Positions 1 to 11,821 of a stretch of DNA of 64,000 nucleotides are shown here, in pieces. The notes beneath the pieces are model-generated. The model saw only the letters and a list, made by a program, of their open reading frames with translations, did not search any database and was not told the origin of the DNA. How positions within the stretch are numbered: position 1 is the stretch's first letter; each line of letters opens with the position of its first letter. Origin of the DNA: Grifola frondosa (lineage: Eukaryota > Basidiomycota > Agaricomycetes > Polyporales > Grifolaceae); the NCBI GenBank assembly GCA_001683735.1, contig LUGG01000005.1, positions 310,001-374,000 on the forward strand, read 5' to 3'. Made by a program: the position numbers and the translations under genes.

Positions 1-464
1 GACAGAGCTTGGTCAACGAGATGTTCGATCGCATACTTGTGCCCCAAGCGGATGAGGGCCGATATCGCGACGAATTTGAGCGTTTTCTTTGGGTCAAAAA
101 AACTGCACTCAGAAGTGTGTCAAAATTCTTTTGGTTGCGGGACGCCACAAACTACTCACCCAAGGGAGTGTATAGCCTCCAGCAAGTACTTCATATCCTT
201 AGGTGAATCAGAGACCTTCACTACAGGACAGCCATCCATTGTCTCGACGACCACCGGTTGGGGCATGGAGAAGAGGTCGCGAAAGATTTCAGACTGCTTC
301 ATGAGCAGTCCCTGGTAGACCCGGAATGCAGTATCCCCAGCCACAATGACTATGCTCCCATCATGAAACCATAGGTCTTCGTCACGCTTGACATCGTCAA
401 TATCAACCTTGGAGGTGCCAACACGGCGTCTTTTTTTCGAGGCGGCCACGGCCGATGCCTCCAT
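1..464 (-). CDS. BTB/POZ domain protein, N-terminal part (cut by window edge)
   Basis: The reading frame starts at 464 and runs to the left window edge. Exon 1 is 160-464, a 57-nt intron (GTGAGT donor, CAG acceptor) is 103-159, and exon 2 is 1-102 and beyond. The N-terminus has a basic KKRRR stretch that could be a nuclear signal. A fungal BTB core follows: WFHDGSIVIVAG, then a FRVYQGLLMKQSEIFRDLF stretch, then the VSDSPKDMKYLLEAIH strand-helix. Exon 2 continues into the usual fungal BTB tail, with SALIRLGHKYAIEHLVDQAL. In this family the BTB fold mediates dimerisation and often CUL3 binding; no partner can be named here. It is a single-BTB type, unlike the double-BTB genes from 11.8 kb. The C-terminus is outside the window. 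Confidence 0.85.
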
Positions 465-1131
465 TGCCGCTGGTCGATGCTATGTCAGTATACGTTGAAT
501 GTCACAGTCAGCATTATCACTGAGATATCTACCTAAAACAGTAACACGTCTGTGCAAGTTGAGTGGAGGATTCAGTCCAATTGACCTTAGATGTTGTTGG
601 AGGACACACGAAGATGACCAAAGTAAGATGATTGATTTTGCTAACTATCACTGATGACCGAATGTACGATTGAACCGAGAGACACAACATGATTCATGAC
701 TTACGTCGTATTATATAGCAGTTGGTGGAGATTAACAGACCAGAGAAGCTTTGCTATGCACTAATATATAGCTTTATTTAAGTTGTCCGAAATACAAAAA
801 AGAAATTCGGAACAGTTCTAGCGCCGTCACAACTTGTCTTTGTTCACCCCCATATATAGTAATTATGTCATCTTATGTCACAGTGATACTCCGCCAAACG
901 TGACATAAACGCGTAAACCCTATCCTAGGGCGGTCGCCACCTAAGGTCGTGGATGTACTAGTATAGTAACGCCATTAATTGTTGGACCAAGCCGCATTCC
1001 CGCTCGACAATATTGTGTTCACAGTCGCCTTGCTTCGGGAACGTCATCCTTACTAGCTCTGCATTGCTTCTAGCTGTACCTTGGGCCGCTTTCATCTGTG
1101 GTAACTCCGGGAACGTGGTGAGGTCTCTCTT
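465..1131. other. Intergenic region between divergent BTB and adaptin genes
   Basis: No reading frame of interest was seen. The interval is AT-rich in its first half and holds the 5' flanks of both neighbouring genes, which are transcribed away from each other. No clear element could be assigned. Confidence 0.6.
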
Positions 1132-3779
1132 ATGTCGGGCTTTCGTGCACCTCCGCGGAAGGGAGAGAACTTCGAGCTTGCAGCCGATCTAAACAGCGAG
1201 TATCGAGAGAAACGCAAAGATGCCATCAAGAAAGTTATCGCAAACATGACCGTTCAGAAGGGTGAGTTCCGTCTTGATGACTAGAAGCGTGCCTGCTCAC
1301 GCGTTTCGCAAGACGTCAGCGGCCTGTTCCCCGACGTCCTGAAGAACCTGCAGACAGACGACCTCGAACAGAAGAAGCTTGTTTACCTGTACCTCATGAA
1401 CTACGCCAAGACTCAACCCGAACTCGTCATCCTCGCCGTGAACACCTTCGTGAAGGACACGGATGACCCAAATCCGCTCGTTCGCGCGCTCGCGATCCGT
1501 ACCATGGGTTGTCTTCGCGCGGAGAAGATCATCGATTACCTGTGCGATCCCCTCCAGAAGTGTTTGAAGGACGACAATCCGTATGTGCGCAAGACGGCCG
1601 CGCTCTGCGTCGCGAAGCTGTATGACTTGAAACCGGAGCTTGTGATCGAGAACGGGTTCTTGGAGCAGCTGCAGGAGATGATTGCGGACAGTAATCCCAT
1701 GGTATGCAATATCCGTTCTGTCATCAAATGCAGGCATTCTTACGACCTTCAGGTCGTTGCGAACACAGTAGCGGCACTCACAGATATACACATCGCCGCC
1801 GTCGCGGCCGGGTCGACGCGGGACGTGTTCGTCATCACGTCCAGCATCCTCAACAAGCTGCTCATTGCGCTCAACGAATGCTCGGAATGGGGACGCGTGG
1901 CCATCCTGAATGCCCTCGCCCGGTATGAGTCGCAGGACGATCGGGAGAGTGAACACATCTGTGAGCGCGTCGTACCCCAATTCCAGCACGCAAATGCCAG
2001 CGTTGTACTCGCCGCCATAAAGGTGCGCTGTAGTCTCTCATTTTGTAGCGCAGACTCTAAGACATCTCTGAGCAGGTTATCATGATCCACATGCGGGGCA
2101 TTCGCTCGGAGAACCTCACAAAGCAACTCGTCCGCAAGATGGCTCCACCACTGGTCACACTCCTCTCCAATCCCCCGAAGTGCAGTGGGTCGCATTGCGG
2201 AATATCAACTTGCTTCTGCAAAAGCGGCCAGAACTGCTGTCTAGCGAGATGCGCGTGTTCTTCTGCAAGTACAATGATCCGTTGTATGTGAAGGTAGAAA
2301 AGCTGGATATCATGGTGAGGCTCGCTGGCGAAAGCAATGTCGATGCGCTTCTGAGCGAACTGAAGGAGTAAGTATCGGGTTCGTTCCGCACTCATGCAAG
2401 ACTCACGTCTAGCCAATAGGTACGCGTCGGAGGTGGATGTTGACTTCGTGCGAAAGAGCATCAAGGCGATCGGACAGACCGCCATCAAGATTGACGAAGC
2501 GGCTGAACGGTGCGTCAACGTACTGCTAGAGCTAATAGGCACCCGTGTCAGCTATGTCGTTCAAGAAGCTGTTGTGGTGATGAAGGTTGTTTTATTTCTT
2601 GTTTGGTTTTACATCCCATTTTCGTAACAGCTTTCTACGTCAGGACATCTTCCGAAAATACCCCTCAACTTATGAAGGTGTCATTCCAACATTATGTGCG
2701 AATCTCGAAGAGCTGGATGAGCCCGAGGCAAAGGCGTCGCTCATATGGATCATTGGAGAATACTCGCAGAAAATCGACAACGCGGATGAGCTATTGGGTA
2801 TCTTCGTTGACTCTTTCACAGAAGAATCATATCCTGTTAGCATTATCCTTGGCCATTTACGTCGCGTTCAGATATTGACCTTTCGCGTTGGCAGGTGCAA
2901 CTGCAAACCCTTACAGCAGTCGTCAAGCTGTATCTTCAGAAACCGGATAGTTCGCAAGGGCTCGTGCAGCGAATTCTCAATACCGCGACGAAAGATTGCG
3001 ACTCGCCGGACGTCCGGGATCGAGCTTATATCTACTGGCGATTACTTTCAACAGATCCTGGTGCAGCGAAGGTCAGCCAACAACCTGCGTGGTTGTGAGC
3101 ATTTGCTAAGGCGGCATAACAGGCTGTTGTACTTGCGCATCGACCACCCATATCTCTTCCTCGAACAACAATATCGCCAGCTCTGCTTGAGGAGCTACTG
3201 GGAGAAATCTCCAGTCTCGCAAGTGTATATCAGAAGCCTGAAGAGACTTTCGTGGGTCGGGGACGTATTGGGGTCGATTCGATGCATCGGAAAGGCGCAG
3301 AGTAGTACGTTCTTCTTTCTCCCCGCTTTCCGCTCTGCGTCCGTTTGTCACTCACCACTCCGCCGCGCAGTCTTGCAGATGATGGACTGGCGACACAGAA
3401 AGCCCTGCAAACAGTTGCAATCGGGCAGCAAGCTGAGAACCTCCTCGATCTGTCCGACGAGGGCACGGACAACGGCGAGCGTCAGCCCTCCGGACTCGCC
3501 GCGACGACGATCCTGCCTTCCACTACTGCCGCAGCAAACCTCATCGCAGGCACCTCGAGCAATCCGCTGGACGACCTCGTTTCGATCTTCGGCAATCTCA
3601 ATGCCGGTCCGCCATCCGCGCAACCACTGAACCCGCTGGGGGGGTTCGGGTTCGGCAGCGCACCTATGTCCCCCGCTCCACTCGTGACGCCCTCGGCGTT
3701 GCAGCCTGTGACGCCCATGGTGTCGCAACAGCCGCAGACGCCACAGCAGCCGGAGGACGATTTGTTAGGTTTGTTCTAG
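1132..3779 (+). CDS. AP-1/AP-2 complex beta-adaptin
   Basis: Large beta subunit of a clathrin adaptor complex, acting in vesicle budding at the trans-Golgi/endosome or plasma membrane. Exons: 1132-1261, 1313-1701, 1753-2022, 2076-2367, 2420-2585, 2644-2835, 2895-3071, 3123-3304, 3371-3779. About 735 residues, the usual length for fungal beta-adaptins. The adaptin HEAT solenoid is clear ([21 protein letters not shown], then NMKLEY-type repeats including [19 protein letters not shown] and [19 protein letters not shown]). The hinge holds a clathrin-box-like NLLDLSDEG, and the protein ends DDLLGLF. Exon 4 is broken by one missing base in the C run at 2172-2176. Adding one C restores the expected [20 protein letters not shown] register, and only then do the flanking splice phases agree. 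AP-1 is somewhat favoured over AP-2 by overall resemblance, but this is not decided. Confidence 0.93.
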
Positions 3780-4430
3780 ATTGTGCCGTCATTGTTGTGA
3801 TTTGTTGGTGGAGAACGTGTACGGTTTATTTCCGTTTTTTATTTTCGTTGGTTCTCTACGGGATTGAAAGTTGCACGTGTCCAGGGTTACGCGCAAGAGA
3901 AGTACATATTGTAAGTGCTATCTCCTGTGTCCGTGCAGTGCTTCTTGTATTCATCACTCAGAATATGAACTTCGGGATCAAGAGATTCCAAGTGTTGCCA
4001 AAGAAGCGACCGCGCAGCTTTTATTAGAAGACTCTGGAGTTGAACGTTGCTTGCTCAGCCCACAGCGCCACAATGAAGTCCGAACAGGTGGCCAGGCCAC
4101 GCAGAAAATTCAACGTCCAGCGACAGTGAACTTTTAGAAAAACCGAAAGTATTGGGGGATCGAATTTTGTCTGTTAACAAAGACTGAGGTACAATTGAAA
4201 TCACTGGCGGTGGAGGAGAAAGCGCCTTCGTCAACTTTATGAGAGGATGGCGTTTTATAGCCTATCAGCTTACGTCCGAAAGGATGCCGATAGATCACAT
4301 CAAGTCACAGCTGACACCTGCTTGCAAATAATCCATCTTCCCGTCTCCAAATAGCATAACTAGTAGCGTTTGTACAGAATGTGCGGAGCTACACCCTCCC
4401 AGCCTCGTATTCTCGCTCGAATTATCTGCT
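3780..4430. other. Intergenic region, 3' of adaptin and 5' of transporter
   Basis: Short overlapping reading frames only, none with recognisable domains. It contains the adaptin 3' flank and the MFS gene promoter. Nothing further could be assigned. Confidence 0.6.
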
Positions 4431-6121
4431 ATGGACAAAATTGACGCAGAAAAACGAGTAGAGTCAGAAAGTAACTCACAGCTGACTCCTGATGTGCCCA
4501 CGTCTACGCCAGCCAAACATGGTATCCCGGACGGTGGCCTGGAGGCCTGGTCTGTGGTATTAGGATCATCCCTTGCTTTTTTTGCCACCTTTGGGGTGGT
4601 GAATTCATATGTGAGTTGGTCGATCACATACTGTACTATAGCTTTGACAAAACCGCATCCTTCAGGGGGTTTTCCAGGATTATTATCAGAAGACTTTGCT
4701 ATCCGCGTCATCCTCATCCACTATATCAATTGTTGGAGCCCTCCAATTGTTCTTATTATACGGAACTGGGCCTCTCGTAGGCAGTATCTACGATGCCTTT
4801 GGGACAAATGTATATGGAATCTATTTGTTATTTGTCGTCCCATTTGCTCACGATGTACCTAGATCCTGATACCATTAGGTTCATTGATCACGGTGTTCTC
4901 CTTGATGATGCTCTCGTTGGTTCGAGAGAACCAACCATATCAGATATTCCTCGCTCAAGGCTTGCTTTTCGGTAGCGGCATCGCAATGATGTGTGTTCGA
5001 ATTCCAGGCACCTCAGCTTAGGCGTGTACTAAACCTGGGTTCTTCAGTTTCAATCCTGGACTAGCCGTGGTCGGACACTGGTTCAGGCGTAGAAGGGCCT
5101 ATGCAATCGGACTGGTAGCAGCGGGCAGTTCTCTCGGCGGCGTCTGCTTTCCGATCATGCTCCAACGCCTCATACCCAAAGTCGGATTCGGCTGGGCAGT
5201 ACGCATCGCAGCATTCATTGTGATGGGCTGCTTGCTCGTAGCGTGCTTCACCATTCGTACGCGTCTGCCCTTACGCGGACACATCTCCCTCGGAAGTGCC
5301 GTCGATTTAGGAGGCTTCCGCGACATACGTTATGTCCTAGCGAGCATTGGTGCATTCTTGTGAGTCTGTTGATTATATTACACGCTCATTGATACGAGAG
5401 GTTCCCGTAGGATAATGTACGCGGTCTTTATCCCCCTCTTCTACATCGAAGTCTACGCGGATTTTCAAGGCGTCTCCCCCAACCTCTCAAAGTACCTGCT
5501 TCCCATCATCAACGCGTTCGGAATACCGTCTCGCGCTGTGCCCGGATTGCTAGCAGACAGATTTGGTTCGTGAGTATATTCTGCTCATTCATCAAACGTG
5601 AGGGAATTGATGATATTATGCTCCAGCATCAACGTATTGGTCCCGTCTACTTTGATATCTAGCATATTATGTTTAGGCCTGTGGCTGCCGGCGCGGAATG
5701 CGAATGAGATCATTGCGTTCGCCGCCCTGTATGGTCTGTTCTCAGGTCAGTCATTCCGTGGCGGGTACCCGTCCAATTCGCTGAAGCACCACAGGCACGT
5801 TCGTATCGTTGTTGCCCGCATACATTGCGACTATAACTCCCATGGAGAAGTACGGTGCACGGCTCGGTGTGTGATTCCAATGCTCGTGCTATCAACAGTT
5901 CACACTGAACCGTGTTCTCAGGTTCTATCTATATGATTGTTGCCGTGGCCAGTCTTGCGGGTACGCCAACGGCGGGCGGGATCTTGCGCGTTTCCGACCG
6001 CTCACACTTCAACGGCCTGATCATCTTCACCGGTGTCCTCTTAGCTGTAGGCGGGTGTGTCATGGCTCTCACGGGCTTCATTGACCGGAGGATGCGTGCG
6101 AGAGCAGCGTCGTTATTGTAA
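4431..6121 (+). CDS. MFS transporter, monocarboxylate/riboflavin-permease (MCH) type
   Basis: Predicted plasma-membrane carrier of 437 residues. Exons: 4431-4610, 4666-4809, 4863-4990, 5048-5359, 5411-5569, 5627-5745, 5795-5866, 5922-6121. All junctions stay in frame. The N-terminus is hydrophilic and leads into IPDGGLEAWSVVLGSSLAFF, the DGG-x-GW entry typical of fungal monocarboxylate-porter homologues. Loop 2-3 has GPLVGSIYDAFGTN, and HWFRRRRAYAIGLVAAGSSLGG matches the conserved HYF-KRR-A-G segment before TM4-5. A second-half repeat has PSRAVPGLLADRFGS and EKYGARLG. About twelve hydrophobic segments are visible. Family members carry monocarboxylates, riboflavin or nicotinate-like compounds, so the substrate is undetermined. 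The coding sequence has no frameshift, unlike several neighbours. Confidence 0.9.
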
Positions 6122-7557
6122 CGTTGCAACGTGTACGACGTCTATTTTCTCGTCACGAATTATATTACAGCGCTGTTGTTCGGCTTTGGACACATCATCG
6201 TAGAGTTACTTATTTTACGAAGCCGCACAGATAATGAGTCGATCATGCTTGCATAAGTACATAGACACTGGGTATAAATTATACTCTCACCACTCTCACG
6301 AAGAATGCATCTGCGTTTTTCTCCAGCTCACCACCCGTCTGTCTTTGCCTCCAGGCGCATATGAGAAATCATGTCCGTATAACAGTAATCAGAGCATGTT
6401 TATTGTCTTCTCATGCGCGCTGGAAAGGCTGTTGTGTATATGTGCCACACACCTCGCCATGCCTAACACATGCGACAGCACGTGGCGTCAATTTGCCTCC
6501 TCTGAGGCGCATTCATCCGCGAGCTCCCAGTCACCTGGAAGGATATCCTTCACCTTGGTGTCTCAATCAAATCGGGTAACGTCGGGAGCAAAGGCATCAC
6601 ATTGTGCCCGTTCGCGAAGTCGTGCATGGGGAGGCCAATTGAAGTCACGAGAAAGGCCTTCAAGCAGGATGCGAGACCGAACAATGTCTGAGGGAATCGT
6701 TCATTTCACGAGCAGTGCCACAAGAATGCGAAGGACTCACATCGGAGGTTTGACCATCACTTTGAGCTTCCTTGGTTTGACGGCCCTATACAGTCAGCTC
6801 GGTGTGGCTTTCCATCCCCATCAGTTCGTATAATACCTGGTAATATTCCACGAATGCTTGCATTCTGCATCAATTCTGAGGCGAAGGCAGAGAGATCCGG
6901 GTGGACGACCTATTTAACTGAAGAAGGATCGCCACGATTAGCAATACCGAAGGGCATCTGCAGCCCCAGAACACGTAGAGAGTAGCTGAGTGCGCAGATA
7001 TACATCGCGACATTGTCAGGGGCATAGAAAAGGAAGCTCCTACGTGACCATGGGGCTTAAGTGTCGAGCACATCAGACGATTGGTCTGAGCGTCTGTTGT
7101 TATGAAGCAACTTGTAGCTTCTTCGAATTTGTATGACAGTGATTGTGCGCTAAGTACTGTTGTCAATCTGGACGGCGAATGACGCGAAAAAGCCGGTGTG
7201 GACGGACAAACATTAGGATAGTGCCCAACAGATCGATATGCCTCCAAAAGCTGATAACGGTTGACCACCAGGGTCAAACATCTCGGAAATCTCGACATAG
7301 AAGTAGTACAAGATCATGCACTGGCGATTTGGCCAAAGGTATGGTAGCGTTTCATACTCCGTCACAAGCGGAGAAGGATGTACCACGAACAGTCTGTAAA
7401 TTATGGTATGCATGCTGCATCACAACACACACTTATAAAACGCCCTCGTTGTTTCAATAATGTAGAGACTCACTGAATCATCCCGTCGAAGATTCCATCG
7501 TTATAATGATCGGTATCCAGAAAGATCCAGCGGACACGAAATGTCCCCATCCCGCCT
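6122..7557. other. Gene-poor interval; possible degenerate gene on - strand
   Basis: No gene could be supported. On the minus strand between about 7450 and 6840 there are short hydrophobic stretches in different frames (for example ILYYFYVEISEMFDPGG and MYICALSYSLRVLGLQMPFG). These look like parts of a decayed membrane protein, but no family was recognised and stops interrupt every frame. Confidence 0.35.
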
Positions 7558-8943
7558 CTATCTGGACCACGGCAGAAATCTCCTGAGCAAGCTTCTCTTC
7601 GAAGCCTTCTTGGCGCTAGTCACAGTTTTCGACGGGGGCTCCACCTCAGTGGCGGCTGCGTATCGCCGTTTATATTCTGCGGCAGACTCGATGTTAACCC
7701 CATACTTCCATATGCCTCTCCTGGCTGCCCTGAATCACAACGATCAGCTCAAACACACACAAGACGGGTCGTTACACACTGAGCTTCAGCTTGTATGCGC
7801 AAGAACTCGTCCTTTCCCCATCGGCCGTACTCTGCACCTGCCTGCTCATAAACTTCCACCCAGCCGGCGCGCAGCATTTCCAGCGAGAGACATTTTCCCG
7901 TCGCCAGAAAACCGGGCAGCAAGCGAGGCTTCAGACAGGGAATGGCTACCTTGAACCTAATATCACCCAATGACAAGCATAAGAGAATAGCCTTAGATTC
8001 TCACGATGCGCCCATACTGGTCTCTTCGAGTAAGCTGACAGTAGACAGTTTTGCCTTCTGCATGGCTTTTCAGCCATGCGAGGCTTTCTTGCGCGAAAGC
8101 CTGGGCAGGTCGACCGAAATGAGATCCCTGAAAGCCATAATCAATTTGATGTTCACATTTACAACTGAAACATACCTCGGGAGCATCAACACCCGCCATA
8201 CGGATAGAGATTGTCTGGTCCTTTAGGTCTGTTGATGGTGACATTTTCATAAGGTCATACATAGATCTGGGTCATTCGTAACACAATCTAGTGAACATTT
8301 CCTTGGAGTAAGGACACGAGCGCTATATCTACTAGACAGGCTGAGCACATCAGGGAATTGGCCATAGTCAAGAGTCAAAGATTTCTTGCAGCCGGACCAA
8401 AAATCAAGACAATCGACGTATGCACCAATATCGTGAAAAATCAACCAAGGGGAGGTACAATTGCGATGGCCCATACATGGCTTTGGTTGCTGCAACCAGT
8501 CCAAACCGAGATAGTGCAACGTACCTCTTCCAACCGGAATTCGTCTAAATTTCAATGGCCACGACCAGCCAATGCCAGGGGTATGATAAAGACGAAAATT
8601 ATCCGCATCACCGACGCTGTTATGACACTAGTTGAACTCCGAAGTGCCAATAGATTGTACTATCCGAAGGATACCTTGTTACATAACCTTTGATCCATCG
8701 CTTTTTGGCTAAAATGCGCGGAGTTACCCACTCAGCAGTAGGAATCCGCCGAAAGTATCGCCCGTAGATATACCGTGCACCTAACGCCGACACTGAGCCC
8801 ACGATCAAAGCAGATAGTGCCAGGACATGAGGCGGGAGAGAAGAAACGCCAGATATAACTGAATGTATATCGCCAGGTGGTGAATTCTTAGGCAGATCAT
8901 TTGGGGTTGTGCGTCCGTTCAACGGCCAAGGCAGTGAAGGCAT
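7558..8943 (-). CDS. LCL3: LCL3-type mitochondrial endonuclease (SNase fold)
   Basis: Membrane-anchored nuclease of the staphylococcal-nuclease fold, known in fungi as mitochondrial Lcl3. Exons (minus): 8943-8675, 8616-8525, 8228-8176, 8127-8005, 7949-7780, 7729-7558; 292 residues, all in phase. It starts [10 protein letters not shown], as LCL3 proteins do. One transmembrane helix ([23 protein letters not shown]) precedes the conserved [19 protein letters not shown] stretch. The catalytic core has [39 protein letters not shown] and TRRDQYGRI, keeping the acidic and arginine residues typical of the active site. The C-terminus is basic. The third intron, 8229-8524, is 296 nt and far longer than its roughly 50-nt neighbours. 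Head to head with TAH18. Confidence 0.93.
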
Positions 8944-9255
8944 GGTCGTTATTGCGAGACACGCTGCCGCAATGAACAGAGCCGAAACCTGTCGCCAACA
9001 ATGCTAGACAAGACCAAATAGCGTTCTGACGCGTCGTGTCACGCGTCAAGCGCTTGTGACCAATGTTGTGACTCAATCTGACGAGGGAACATTTCAAAGA
9101 ACAAGTCTCTCACCGTCTCTTACACTTGATAGCCCTCCATACACTCTTGATGCGTGCGTCGAGGGATTGAAGGCACTTGAGGCGCTCCGCTGCCGCTGGA
9201 TTCAAATTGGGCATTTTCAACTCTCGATCTAAGCGCCCCAAGTTATCTGATAACG

Positions 9256-11523
9256 ATGTCTTCCGAACCATCATCTTCTCATGCAGAGCATCTGCCTCGT
9301 ACGGTGACTATTCTCTATGCCACGGAAACAGGAAATGCCCAGGACATTGCAGACCGCATTGCTAGAGAATGCCGGCGTATTCATCTCAAAGCACAAGTAG
9401 ATAGCATGGAGGCGTATTCTCCAGTGAGTGACTAGCCGGTTCCATGTAAGCTGTGGAATTTGATTTGCATTTCAGTCAGAGCTTATCTCTGAACACATGG
9501 TCATTTTTGTCGTCTCTACAACTGGCTCAGGTAAAGAGCCAAGAGCCATGAAGTCGTTATGGACCATGCTCCTCCGCTCTGATCTACCTGACGACCTCTT
9601 CGAGGATCTTGCCTTTGCCGTCTTCGGTCTGGGGGACACTGCATACGAGAAATTCTGCTGGCCAGCGAAACTGCTATCACGACGTCTTCTTGGTCTTGGT
9701 GCAGCTGAGATATGTCCGCGTGGTGAAGGGGACGAACAACATCATTTTGGGTAGATTTTCTCGTGGCTCAGTATTTCGAATGCTCATGGTTCTCATTTAG
9801 GATAGACGGAGCGTTTGGTCCTTGGATAGCACAACTATCCGAATTACTCCTTCAATTTTTTCCTCTCCCTGTAGGACTCGAAGCAGAACCCATAGACAGC
9901 CTACCGCCTGCTCGCGTATCAATTAGAGATGCCGACGGGGCAGCGGTCGACGAATACCCTGATCCACTACTGAAAGACTTGCAGTATCACACTGGGACTG
10001 TGTCATGCAACCGCAGGATTACTGCGGAAGATTGGTATCAAGACGTCCGACATTTTGAGTTCGAATTCGACGAGGACATTCTGTATGCCTGTTACACGCA
10101 ATGCATGACCTCCGCTAACGCAATTCAGATACAATCCTGGTGACGTCGCTGTGATTCACCCAGAAGCCATGCCCGCAGACGTTGAAGCATTCTTAGTGTC
10201 TATCGGCTACACTAACACGGCTGATTACCCCATAATAATTCATCGCATACTCGAAGGTACGTCAAGCATTAGAAATGTGCTTTGCGGTTGTCAGAATCCT
10301 CAAGGCTCCTACAGATCAGTCTCTACCAGATCATCTTCCATCTACTACAACTCTTCGCGCATTGTTTACTCGCTATCTGGATATCAATGCTGTGCCTCGG
10401 CGGTCTTTTTTACACTACTCAAACACTTTGTCACGGAAGAACATGAGGTGGAAAGGCTGACTGAGTTCCTGAGCGAAGAGGGAGCAGTGAGTGAAATTGT
10501 CTTTCTTGCTGATTTGAAATCAAACCCTCGTTATATTAGGACGAGTTATACGAGTATTGTCAACGACCAAGGCGCACGATACGGGAAGTCTTCGAAGAAT
10601 TTCGTTCCGCTAGAATCCCACGCGATTATATTTTCGACCTCTTTCCGCCACTCCGTCCGCGCCAATTCTCCATTGCAAGCTCTGTGAAGGTATGTAGTAT
10701 TATGCATACGTCGTCGCAACGCACAAACCACCATGCGGATATTAGCGTCACCCACGCCAAGTGCAACTATGCGTAGCGATCGTGCAGTACCGAACGATGC
10801 TGAAGATCCCTAGGCGCGGCGTTTGTACAACATTTCTGGCAGGTTTGGCTGCAGGTTCGTGGCCTTCGCGAGCTGTTTGCCGTGAGCCTGATTTGTTCCT
10901 GCAGGTCAAAAGCTGCGTCTCGGATTCCAGAAAGGTCTGCTTTCTTTGCCACAAGACGGCTCGACGCCCGTGATCTGCGTTGGTCCAGGCACTGGTATCG
11001 CTCCGAGCGTGCGGTGATAGAAGAGCGTACACATGCTGGGTTCATGGGTCAGTCACTGCTGCTATCTTTGTTAACGTACTACGGCTCATTGAATCTATTT
11101 GCAGAGAACACGCTTTACTTTGGCTGCCGTTCTGCGTCGAAGGACCAGCACTATCACCTGGAGTGGAACTCCCTCGCTAAGCGCGGTGCACTCACATATC
11201 GTGCTGCGTTCTCACGAGATGGGCCAGAAGGGCAGGCACGCACGTACGTGCAGCATCTCATTCGTGAGGATGCGCAGCGGGTATGGGAATTGGTGGGCGA
11301 GCGAGGTGCATGGGTGTATATATCTGGGTAGGTCCTTCGTCGTACTTCCCAACGCAATCACTGATCGTTGGATGTAAGGTCGTCAAATAAGATGCCGGCT
11401 GCGGTTAAAGCTGCGATTCAGTATGCCGCTGAGAAGGAAGGAGGGAAGAGTCAGGAAGAGGCGCAAGAATTCATCGCGATGCTCGATAGGGAGGGGAGGT
11501 TGACAGAGGAGTGTTGGAGCTGA
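9256..11523 (+). CDS. TAH18: NADPH-dependent diflavin oxidoreductase (Tah18/Ndor1)
   Basis: Flavoprotein that passes electrons from NADPH to Dre2/anamorsin for cytosolic Fe-S cluster assembly. Exons: 9256-9423, 9476-9750, 9801-10082, 10129-10256, 10315-10486, 10540-10689, 10746-10854, 10905-11047, 11105-11327, 11379-11523; about 598 residues. The flavodoxin domain has ILYATETGNAQD and VVSTTGSGKEPRAMKSLW. The FAD domain has PRQFSIASS and RRGVCTTFLAG, and the NADPH domain has VICVGPGTGIAP, FGCRSASKDQHY and WVYISGSSNKMP. It ends CWS, as the family does. Two single-base deletions interrupt it: one T lost from the run at 10406-10411 and one base lost at 11006-11007, where a GTGIAPMRAVIEER motif is expected. 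Tah18 is essential in yeast, so sequence error is more likely than loss. Confidence 0.93.
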
Positions 11524-11736
11524 ACGCAAAAGGCTGTCTGCACCCTAAAGCATCCACCTTTGCAACTGCAGGGTTGCGAGATGAGATAAAAATGAAAATT
11601 TCCATGCGTGCTATATAGTAGAACTTAACTGTGTGAAACAGGTACTTAAGTATACTTCGCGGGCAATAGATGAACGCTGTGGCGCGCGCTTACCACAAAC
11701 GCCGCACTAGCGCTTGCCCTTCAAGTTATCTCGTTG

Positions 11737-11776
11737 GTTGAACGTGAACGTTGAACGTTGAACTTTGAACTTTGAA
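11737..11776. repeat. Short tandem repeat of a TTGAACG/TTGAACT heptamer
   Basis: Five to six imperfect copies of a 7-mer (GTGAACG, TTGAACG, TTGAACT, TTGAACT and a degenerate end) lie about 45 nt upstream of the first double-BTB start codon, probably in its 5' leader or promoter. Confidence 0.75.
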
Positions 11777-11821
11777 ACAGCACTCGCTAATTGTCTTTCC
11801 GACCTCTTCCAACCTGCATCC

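Noticed and set aside
6234..6833. Plus-strand frame of 199 codons
   Set aside because: No introns, no domain, Ser/Arg-rich composition and no Kozak-like start; probably chance.
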